A DNA stretch of 64,000 nucleotides from Mytilus galloprovincialis (Eukaryota > Mollusca > Bivalvia > Mytilida > Mytilidae): positions 17,268,441-17,332,440 of the forward strand of contig NC_134838.1 of the NCBI RefSeq assembly GCF_965363235.1, given 5' to 3'. Under the pieces are notes generated by a model, which had not been told where the DNA came from, did not search any database, and saw only the letters and a program-made list of their open reading frames with translations. Below are positions 46,039-56,900 of this stretch, piece by piece. The position numbers were made by a program, and so were the translations under genes. The stretch's first letter is position 1, and every line of letters begins with the position of its first letter.

Positions 46039-49000
46039 CTAGTCCTTCTGTTTCAGATACAGATCTTTCGTAAGGTGGGATACAAAATATGGCATTTGCC
46101 TAATATCTTTACTATTTGTATTGCCAGGCTCAAATCCCATAACTTTGTTATTCACTTTGGTCAAAACTGTGTAAATATCATCCTCTTTCTTCATGTTCTG
46201 TAGCCCTTTCATCAGTTGACTTACAAATGGTGATGATTCCTCTGTATTATCATATGATTTGTCCCCTGTTGGAAAACATGTTTAAGTTAATATTTGAGTT
46301 CTGTTTACACTTTATTCACGAATCCGCTGAAAAGGGCAAAATTAATTTGAAGTAATACTTAAAGCTATAGCCAAGATGTATCGAATGGGTGAATTTACGC
46401 ATTGTGCTTTGGGTTAGTATGTTTTATCTCGAAAAACAATAATCTATTGTGAAATTAATGCAGTTCATTTTGTTTTGGAAAATTAATATTATATATGAAT
46501 TAATATGGAAATGGTATTTGAAAATTGTCAAAATCTTTCGGAAAAAAGTAGAAGAGATGAAAATTGGTGCTTTCATGAGGTTTATTGTCAATTTCTTAGG
46601 ACTTTTAATAGAATTTTGTTTAAAAAGAATCTCATTCATTCTTATGATTTGAGCGCCACTTACGAGTCCTGTGTAATTCATCACTGAATAATACACTTAA
46701 ATGTATAGATAAATATCAATTTCACCACTGTAGAAAAGAGTTGGATAATTATAGATTATCGTTGATCATCTCAACGAGATTGATTTTCTCGCTTGAGCTG
46801 GTACAGCGAAAGTGAGAAAAGCAATCGAGTTGAGATGACCAATGATAATCTGTTTATCGCTATTTTACCTATGACGACGTTGTCAATTTCATGTCAATTT
46901 CGTTAGCAACGCCACGTGGCCTCCTTAGTTTCTAGCGATAATTTTTCCATCTCAAGCAAGAAGCATGATATGAAAATTATCACAAAAAAGGATCAAAAGA
47001 AAAATGCACAAAATAGCGATAATGAGCATTCATGTATATATGTACAATATTCAATTGAGGAGAATGAAATATTTCTTTAATCGATAAAGAATATATAGTA
47101 AGCACAAAATATATAGAAATACAAACCTAATGACGTAGAATAAACTGCAAGGAAATCTGCTTCATTGGGAATACGGACTGTTTCTAAACCATAAGGAATA
47201 GATTTTTCTTTCTTCTCTGCTCCTACTTTAAAGTTAGCGCTATCTCTTAAGGCTGGTCCTCTTGAACACTGAATCAATAATTATATCATTGTTATTTAAT
47301 CAGTAAAATCAATTGTGTTGGTATATAAATGACGTATGGATATATTAAACTAGAGGCTCTAAAGAGCCTGTGTCGCTCACATTGGTCTATGTGCATATTA
47401 AACAAAGGACACAAATGGATTCATGACAAAATTGTATTTTGGTGATGGTGATGTGTTTGAAGTTCTTACTTTACTGAACATTCTTGCTTCTTACAATTAT
47501 ATCTATAATGAACTTTGCCCATTAGTAACAGAGAAAAATATCGTAAAAATTTACATAAATTTACCAAATTAATGAAAATTGTTAAAAATTGACTATAAAG
47601 GGCAATAACTCCTTAAGGGGTCAATTGACCATTTAGGTCATGTCGACTTATTTGTAGATCTTACTTTGATGAACATTATCGCTGTTTACAGTTTATCGCT
47701 ATCTATAATAATATTCAAGATAATAACCAAAAACGGCAAAATTTCTTTAAAAATTACCAATTGGAGGGCAGCAACCCAACAACCGGTTGTCCAATTCATT
47801 TGAATATTTCAGGGCAGATATATATTGACTTGATTAACAATTTAACTCCTTGTCAGATTTCCTCTAAATGATTTGGGTTTCAGAGTTATATAAGCAAAAA
47901 ACTACATTTTACCCCTGTTCTATTTTTAGCCGTGGTGGCCATCTTGGTTGGATGGCCAGGTCATCGGACACATTTTTCAAACAAGGTACCTCAAAGATGA
48001 TTGTGGCCAAGTTTGAATTAATTTGGCCCAGTAGTTTCAGAGGAGAAGATTTTTGTAAAAGATAACTAAGATTTACGAAAAATGGTTAAAAATTGACTAT
48101 AAAGGGCAATAACTCCTAAAGGGATCAACAGACCATTTCGGTCATGATGACTTATTTGTAAATCTTACTTTGATGAACATTATTGCTGTTTACAGTTTAT
48201 CTCTATCTATAATAATATTCAAGATTATAACCAAAAACAGCAAAATTTCCTCAAAATGACCAATTCAGGGGCAGCAACCCAACAACGGGTTTACCGATTC
48301 ATCTGAAAATTTCAGGGCAGATAGATCTTGACCTGATAAACATATTTACCCCCATGTCAGATTTCCTCTAAATGCTTTGGTTTTTGAGTTATACGCCAAA
48401 AACTGCATTTTACCCCTATGTTCTATTTTTAGCCGTGGCGGCCATCTTTGTTGGTTGACCAGGTCACGCCACACATTTTTTAAACTAGATACCCCAATGA
48501 TGATTGTGGCCAAGTTGGGTTCAATTTGGCCCAGTAGTTTCAGAGGAGAAGATTTTTGTAAAAGTTAACGACGACGGACGACAGACGACGGACGACGACG
48601 ACGACGCCGGACGCAAAGTGATGGGAAAAGCTCACTTGGCCCTTCGGGCCAGGTGAGCTAAAAAAGGAGATGTGGTATGATTCCAATAAGACATCTATGC
48701 ACCAAATTTCAAATAAATTGAATGGAAGCGACACTAGTCAACCGTACCAAAATAACAACAATCACGGAAAACAAATACGACAGACTTGTACCAAACACAA
48801 CCACTGAACTAGGTTTCGGTTTCAAAAGGCATAACTAAAATGATCCGTAAAAATATATCAAATATTAGTTGACAACATAAAGACAAAAGTCACAACGTAT
48901 GATTACCGGTCTTTGGATAGCTACTTCACTTACATCAAATACAAGAATAACGTTTTCAAAGCTTAAATGTTGATACTTAGAAATTGAACGTTCACAATTC

Positions 49001-50460
49001 GGAAGCTGAAATCAGCTCTTTTGTCGTTTGTTTTTAACCAACTATCATTGCAAATTTCTAGATGTAAGTCAAGATATTAGGCAGTCTTAACTATAAATGT
49101 TGTATCCTTTATCTCAAGTCCGATTGGATAGATGCGTTCAGCATAGTCACCTAATTCTGAATTATTTAATGGGAAAACATCATCTTAATAGCGTCAATTA
49201 AATAATAGCAAGATTAAAGTAGTTTTTCTTACCTGGAAAATAAAGATTTTGGGCTGTTGAATAAGTTCTGGGCAGTTCTGTGCATTGAAAGAATCCATCA
49301 CTGCCTTAATCTTTACAGGTTTATCCGTCATGTACACACTGTCTTCGTCACCATGTGACAACACAGCCACAATCAGGCAGTCTGTTTTTTGTAATTCCGC
49401 ATTGTCATCTTTAACTTAAAAGTTAAACATATTGTTTTTCAGCAGAACATGGTAATTGATTACAAACAAAAAATGATTGAAAAGATTGAGGTAAGAACTG
49501 TCCGATAAAGTTTACTATTGATTATTTTAAATCATTTTCTTCCGAAATTATTATCTTTTTAATATCGTAACTTTTTTCGTACTTTATATGGCCTTTTTTA
49601 ACATTTCTTTTAATCGGGCGTCACTGATGAGTCTTTTATAAACGAAACATGCGTCTGGTGCAAATATAAAATTTTAATTCTGGTAGCTGTGATGAGTTTT
49701 TTCGAAATCAATAGTAGTAATAAAAAAAACCCACATTAGTCTTATAAGTTAGTAGTGCTGAAATCTATGACAATAATGTTGGACACATGCATTCCATGCA
49801 TCCAGATGAAGGTTATAATACTGATAAATATACAAAAGATACAAATATTTTAAATCTTACTTTCTTGAAACTTCTCTTCCAAGTCATTTAAAGTGGCATC
49901 AGACAAAAGGTCACTTTCGAAATGAAGTTCACTGAATCTTTGCAGTAGAGATGCAGCATCCCTTTCACTTCCTATACGATCAGATAACCCTAATCCGGCT
50001 TCAAATTCTGTGTTATTGATCACGACTACTCTCCCAGTTCTTACAGTATAACTCTTTTGATCCAAATGGCTTTTGTTTATGATACCTTGTCCTGTATTAC
50101 TTTAACAGAAAAAAATGTCAAAATACTGGTAAAAGAATTATTACATAATATTATAGAACAAAATACGTGATACTTTGAACATCAATTATTGATTCTTATT
50201 TATTTGTTTTCATTTTGATTAGTTATTGTCCTTATCTAAACCTCTATCTACAATAACTGAATGCAAATGAGCATGTATCGACCATCGTTTTGATGCAAAT
50301 CTTGGAGATAAACTTGTATTATTTAACTTGACAAGGCAGATTGTATGCAAATGTTAACCGCTTTATCAGTATAATATAATTACCGTTCTGTCTCAGTAGT
50401 AGTTGACGAGGTTGTTGATGTGTCTTTGTCATTTACATCTTTTTTGCTTCCATCTGCCAT
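46039..50460 (-). CDS. Caspase-like protein, degenerate catalytic site (5 exons, 288 aa)
   Basis: Minus-strand coding exons: 50460-50384, 50099-49861, 49414-49233, 47268-47127, 46265-46039. Phases join into 289 codons including TAG. Domains: a short Ser/Thr-rich N-terminus (about 26 aa, no CARD or DED), p20 (VVVINNTEF, SDRIGSERDAASL, CLIVAVLSHGDED, KIFIFQ), then p10 (IPNEADFLAVYSTSLG, PFVSQLMKGL, SHLTKDLYLK). R67 and catalytic H126 are present. At the active site it reads Q-C-S-R-G (166-170) where active caspases have Q-A-C-R-G, so Ser168 sits at the catalytic Cys position. The p10 substrate-pocket Arg is replaced by Asp219 (KSYDNTEESSPF). The p20-p10 linker is 15 residues shorter than in the upstream copy. 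It probably acts as a pseudo-caspase. It could also be the C-terminal half of a fusion with the upstream gene: the acceptor lies two bases before this ATG. Confidence 0.87.
46750..47025. mobile_element. MITE-like inverted repeats in caspase intron
   Basis: GATTATCGTTGATCATCTCA faces TGAGATGACCAATGATAATC (46751-46853). Next to it, TTATCGCTATTTT (46855) faces AAAATAGCGATAA (47009). Non-coding stem-forming block in the last intron of the degenerate caspase. Confidence 0.6.
47350..48659 (+). mobile_element. Non-autonomous element with about 500-bp tandem monomers (copy 3), in caspase intron
   Basis: Left end CTAGAGGCTCTAAAGAGCCT, right end GGCCCTTCGGGCCAGGTGAG, as in copy 1. The marker GAACATTATNGCTGTTTACA occurs at about 47671 and 48176 (505 bp apart), so only about two monomers. 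A GACGGACGACGACG run precedes the right end. It lies antisense to the gene in the third intron. Confidence 0.85.
49600..49700 (+). repeat. GGTACCTTTGATAACTA-family fragment in caspase intron
   Basis: Contains TAATCGGGCGTCACTGATGA and GTCTTTTATAAACGAAACAT followed by GCGTCTGGTGCAAATATAAA, the 3' portion of the family described at 27857. Confidence 0.55.
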
Positions 50461-50462
50461 TC

Positions 50463-50922
50463 CTAAAAGTGTAAATAAAAATATAAACTAAAAGTAAAGT
50501 TAAATGGAAGTGCTCTCTGCGATCAACGTTTAAATAGATACAATGATCTCCCGGGACTTTGATACATACCTTTTATTGAAATCACCTTAAACTTTATAAA
50601 GCTGTTTTTAAAACAAAAATGATCCAATTTATTCCTTTGCAAATCTATAATGGTTATATTGACACAAATTTAATTCAAATCATTTTAGCCCGCAATATTA
50701 ACATTTTTGTCTTTGCAGAACATTGCAGTTTTCAGTCTGATTACACGTTATCCTTCCTATTAATCCTTGTGAAAACCGCTTTTGATAGAGGACCGATCTG
50801 CCTATTTTGCCACATTTAGGGCTAATTTGATTATTTTATGGCCAGATTCACCAACTTCACAAAAATCGTGTTAGGAACTAAAGCCTTAACTACACATTCA
50901 GGAGGTCACCGGATTTTCTCAC
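50463..50922 (-). other. 460-bp interval between the two caspase copies
   Basis: On the minus strand it starts with GTGAGA, directly after the codon for the last conserved residues of the upstream caspase, and ends with a pyrimidine-rich acceptor (TTTTTATTTACACTTTTAG). It can therefore be read as a phase-1 intron joining the two reading frames. Alternatively it is the intergenic spacer: it also holds AATAAA hexamers, a TTTATAAAG stretch and an AAAAG|GTATGT donor (exon end 50570) that could serve a separate 5'UTR exon of the downstream gene. Confidence 0.5.
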
Positions 50923-53900
50923 CTTCCAAGTTGAAATATAGTTCCTTTGTTAGATGCGAACTGAAACAAGGCATTTGAGTAACAATTTCTGTGTTTTTAC
51001 TTTTTTCACTGGTTTTATGACTTGGTCTATATTCCATTCCGACTTTCTTGTTTACTCTATTTAATACTTGGTAGAAATTATCATCTTTTGAAATGTTCAT
51101 GAGCTCTTCTGATAAATGATGTACAAATGGGGTTCCAATATCTGTGGATCGGAAACCTTTATAACCTATGAAAAAGAAAAGGGTTACTGCTGATGTTTTA
51201 CTGGAAAGAAACAATTCAGTTGTATTAAAGATTTGTAGAGATAATACTCCCTAATCATAAATATTTGGTATTGAAATTCCAACAACATTTTACATAAAAA
51301 GTTTGATATGATATATGTCATTTATAGAACGAAATGATTTACTGTTTCTCTTAGTTCAAATAAATATTCCAAAATTCCAAAACGTTGTGCCTAATACGGC
51401 GAAGGTAATCTATGCTTGGATAAGAAGATCCTAAGTATTTCAAAATATTGATACGTTTGTAAACATGTAATTTATAAAAATGACCATATAATTGATATTG
51501 ATATCAACGCAAAGTGCGGACTACAGGGCTGGTAATACCTTCGGGACGAAACTTTCACCATCAGTGGCATCAACCCAGTGGTGTTTATTATTATCAAAGG
51601 AACCAGGCTTATAATTTTATATGCAAGACGCGAGTTCCGTCTACATAAGACTCACCAGTGACGCTAAAATCAAAATAGTTAAATCGTCAAACAAGTACAA
51701 AGTTGAAGAGCGTTAAGGAACAAAAATTCCTAAAAGTTGTGCCAAATACAGATAAGGCATACATTGATGCGGAAGGACAAAAACACCTGACGTTATGTAC
51801 TGATACTTGCAGTAATTTACTAACAGTTTTGTATCAAGTCTTGTCCATAATCTTGAAAACTGGAGATGAAGTAAAACTGGTGTATCCATGATTAGTCAAA
51901 TAATGGAAAGAGCACTGTCACTGTACATTTGTTGCACCCAACAGAAGTTCGACTGTAAACTTTATTATAAAAAATGTCATAATATCTGTTCCTGTTGGAA
52001 CAAATATTCAAAACCATTTATTCCGTTAGGAACATTTACTTTACCATTTTGTCTATGGGAAGAAATATATTCCAGAATATTTATTCCATTTCGAACTTAT
52101 ATTATGAAGGAACTTCTATTTCGTGACAGCATGTTTGGTGTTAATGAATTTTGTATTGAATGGTAGCAAAGCAACTTTCAATTTGCCTAAAATGTAGATC
52201 ATCTTTGCCATAAGACTGTGACAGTTTCTTTTTCATTTTTTAAACTTAACTGCTAAGTGTATTTGATTTAAATAAGTTGTTACCGTATCACAACTACATA
52301 TAGTGGTGTCAACAAGTATATTGACTTTATTCACGAGTTAAGTATCCAAGTTTTTCATCTCAAACTGATTTACTATATGCAGCAATTGAACTTATTGCGA
52401 TATTATAACCAGAAAAATTACTGCCAACATTAATGAAATAGTTCATTTTTGTTTAATCTTCTCACTAATACTAAAGATTTTAAACCGCAAGAAAAGATGA
52501 CCGTAGTTGTATTTGACGAAACCTTTTTAAATTTTCTGTCTGTATGATATTTGACTTCGTACTTTAACCTTTTCATATTTTTTTGAAAGTGTCACTGATG
52601 GCTTTTATGTAAACGAAACTCTCGTAGGACAAACGAAATTTTTATTCTGATATTAATTTTGAGTCTATTTACTACAACTGGTTTTATCACCGAGCGACTC
52701 TGATGAGTTTTATGTAGAGGAAACGAGCGTGTGGCGTACTCAGTTTTAATCCTAGTATATCTGATTAGTTTATCTAGATACTTTCAAGTATGCATAGTGT
52801 AAGTAAAAATCAACTAAAGAATGCATGGCCATGAATCAAAGACTATCTTTGTAAATATCAAACGATTTCCATACACAAATGACATAAGTAACATTAAGAC
52901 CAGTCTCTTGTAACTCATTAATGAAATTCTGCAACGAATGATTAGTTAACTTACCAAAGGAAGTAGAATACACTACTAGGAAATCTGCTGCATTAGGTAT
53001 ACGTATTTGTTTCCCGTATGCCTGGTCATATTCATGATAAATACCACCAGCATCTGGTTGGTTTGGATCTCTCATGTATATTTCTTTATCTTTTACAATT
53101 TCCATTTCTACACCACTTCCTAAACCTGTACCTCTACAGGCCTAAAATTGTACTAATGTATATTCACTTATATACTTGAATTAAAAAAGTAATTAAAAAA
53201 TCAACAATTTTGAATCAATTGATTCATGAAAATTGACACATGCTATATCATGGTAAATACAAAACCGTATTCCAGATTATTTTCCCATCGTTTAGACGTT
53301 AGATTTGCAGTGAATATTCAGCTGTGATCAGTGTTGTGTATTTTGGCTTTTGAATATATGATTAAGAGCATACGATGCATTAGATTTTATAAAAAATGGT
53401 GTGCAGTACAACCACTTGATATTTACCACTGTTGAAGGATATTTCGTCCATGAGACTTTCATTATCGCTGCTGTTGAACTGACCCCTAGTATATTATTAG
53501 CTGTTTTGAATTGACATTATTAATAATATTAATTGCTTATATAGTTCATTTTTGAAATTCAAATAAGAAATAAAGATTCCAACAGCCCCATTTAATGGTA
53601 ACCCTTGACGATTTGCCATTTTTTTTTAGCTTCCTTTGGGTCATATAGCTCTTTACACGTTTTAATATTTGTAAATCTTTGAATTTCAAATATTTTGTTT
53701 TAAACTTTCCTTAATGAAGTTTATTCAAGAAAGGTGTTTTGAAAAAAATCAAACTTAAATAAAGTCAGCCTATATGTTCTGAAGTACCTTGTCTGTAAAT
53801 TGTAAATTTTATCTTAATAAATTTTATAATAACTCGAGAGACCCCACACCACCAACACATAGATGCCATAACAAAATAAAAAAAATAGTTTTCAATGCTT

Positions 53901-56900
53901 TAATGCAAATCAAGCTAACAGGAAATATGTTATCCTGAACCTCATATTACTGAATGGGATTGTATTGCATGAAAAAAGAGTCGAAAGAGGTTTTAGATAC
54001 TAAAGGTAATTAAAAAAAAACACTTCATATAACATAATGGAAAACTAAAAACTGAGAAATACAAACCCCGTCAAAACCGGGTTTGCTATCGTGTGCTACG
54101 GAGGGGAAAAAAGATCACAATAAACAAATGGCAACCGTTGTGTTGCTGAGGTAAATAAAAACCGTAATATATATTTAACCGGTAGTATGCAAAAGTGGAT
54201 AATACACGAAATTTATCAAAAAAACAAATTGTGCAAAATATTCAGCAGGGTGGAATAAATCATTTATCAAAGAAGTACTTGTTTTCGAAACTGAAACATA
54301 TTTTACAACATAATTCCTGCTAACAAAACTCATTTATCATATACTTAGACTAAATAACATATGATTTTTACTGTATGATAATAGCATTAAATTAACGTAA
54401 ATTCCATATTTTTCGAATTGGTGCTTAGCGGGCTGATATGAAAAGTTTATCACATGCTTTGATTGTTATCACATGCCTTTCCGTAACGTTATCACATGGC
54501 ATTCCGGTGATACTCGGCAAATTCCGGAAAATACACCTCAATGCTACGTTTTCAGTGAAAAACAGTACGAAATAGTGTACAAAAAAACAATTATTTAGAT
54601 ACTGAAAAGTATATTGTGTAAAATAATAAAAAAAAAAAAAAAAAAATAAAAAATAAAAAAACAAACAAACAAATTATTAGATAAATGCATTCTTTATAAG
54701 TTTCAAGCATAATTTAGAAAGTTACTTTGAAAAGGTTGACATTTTCAAACAGTGTTCACTATGTATATTGTTTTTTTTTAGGGGTTTGACGAGTCGTCCA
54801 TATTAAATATGTTTTCTCCTCTGTTGAGGCATATGGTAGAAAGATTTGATATCGAATGTACTAAATTTGGGTCCGACTTCGGTGAACTTTTCAATCTTTG
54901 AACTTCTATTTGGAAACCACGTAAAAGGATCAATATATCATCTGTTATTTTTCTCCATGTTGAAGCATATGATAAAAAGATTATAACATGTCATTTTTCA
55001 TATCGCATGTATTATCAGCCCTTGGTCAATATCAGCCCTCGAGCTATGCGGCTCTTGGGCTGATATTTAACCTAGGGCTGATAATACATGCGATATGAAA
55101 AATGCCATGTAATAATATCAGATTATTACATGGCATTTTTCATATCGCATGTATTATCAGCCCTAGGTTCAATATCAGCCCAAGAGCCGCATGGCTCGAG
55201 GGCTGATATTGACTGAGGGCTGATAATACATACGATATGAAAAATGACATGTTATGATCTTTTTATCATATGCTTCAACAGTAGAGAAAAATAACAGATT
55301 CATTTATTGATCCTTTTACGTGGTTCCCGAAGTTTAAAGAGTAAAAAAGTTCACGGCCGTCGGACCCAAAAATTGATACCTTTCTATCATATGCCTCGAC
55401 AGAGAGAGAGAAAAAAAACCATTTTAATATGGGCGAATCGACAAAAAAATAATTTAACAATATACAGAATGATCATTGTTTGGAAAAGTCAACTTTTTAA
55501 AGAGACTTTCTAAATAATGTTTCAGAAAAACTTAAAAAATGTATTTATTAAATAGTTTGTTTGTTTGGTTTTTTTTTATTATTATTATTATTATTATTTT
55601 ATTATTTTAATCTATATACTTTCCAGTATTCAAGTAATTGTTTTGTACACTACTTTCTAATGGTTTTCACTGAAAACGTAGCATTGAGGTGTATTTTCCG
55701 GAATTGGCCGAGTATTACCGGAATGCCATGTGATAACGTTACGGAAAGGCATGTGATAACAATCAAAGCATGTGATAAACTTTTCATATCAGCCCGCAAA
55801 GCACCAATTCGAAAAATATGGAATTTACGTCAATTTAAGGCTATTATCATACGGTAAAATTTATATGTTATTTAGTCTAAGTATATGATAATCTGATATT
55901 ATCAAACATTTGTACTGCTGCACCGAGATTTATATAATTTGTTCATTTTATAGAGAAATCTACAATAATCTTAACTAACCTGTATTATAAAAATTTTAGG
56001 CTTCATATGAAGTTCTCTACAATTTTCTGCATTGAAGTATGACAAAAAAGTTTTCATCTTAATGGACCCATCTGTTAGAAACACTTCCTCTTCATTACCA
56101 TGCGTCATCAAAGCAATAACCAGACAATCTGTTTCCTCCAAACGTGTCTTGTCTTCTTTAACTACAAATATGAGTAAACATAGTCGTCAAGGCTTTTTCG
56201 AATTGATGAAATATTGATGATAATTATTTATGAATATTTTTAGATTAAAAAGGCTTTAATTTTCATATGCTAATTTTCTGGCCAAATTAGTTATTTTTAC
56301 AACCAAACTGTCGTGTGACTGGAAATGTAATTTAAACTAGCTATCATTGTACAATCCATCTTAATGAATTAACAACCCCTTTCATACACATATATGTTAA
56401 ACATGAAATAATTGTCTGATATTGTCTTTACTTTGGACTTGTCTTTAACGCTTATAGAAGGTATTTTGTAATCACCAGCCGAATATATAAGATGCCGAAA
56501 ACAAACTAAATATTGATATAATTGATCATAAGACAAACACCAGCATGAATCCTAACAAAAATCGAGGTGATCTCAGGTTCTCCGGTTGGGTAAGAAGATT
56601 CTGCTTCAAAAGTGAAGACCCGTCGTGTTGCTTTTGTTAGTATAACCCGCGATACGTCTAGTTCAATTATTTGTTTTGGGAATTGCTAGAACAATTACAT
56701 CTTTGTAAGCAAAACCCTCTATCTAGGAAAACTTTACATGACATGCTAGTTCTGGAATATCATATCTTCTGAGTGATATATGCTCAATGAGTATGTGTTT
56801 AATAATAGGTAATCTTTGGTAAATTAAATAATTTTGATGGAATGACAAAATTCCAACGGTATGTAGACCATTAGTAGGAACACTGTGGTAAGGTTTGTGA

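Noticed and set aside
54425..54664. Coding gene on the left arm of the inverted repeat
   Set aside because: The frame begins over a poly-A/T tract and is duplicated in mirror image on the other arm by symmetry; no start or domain supports it.
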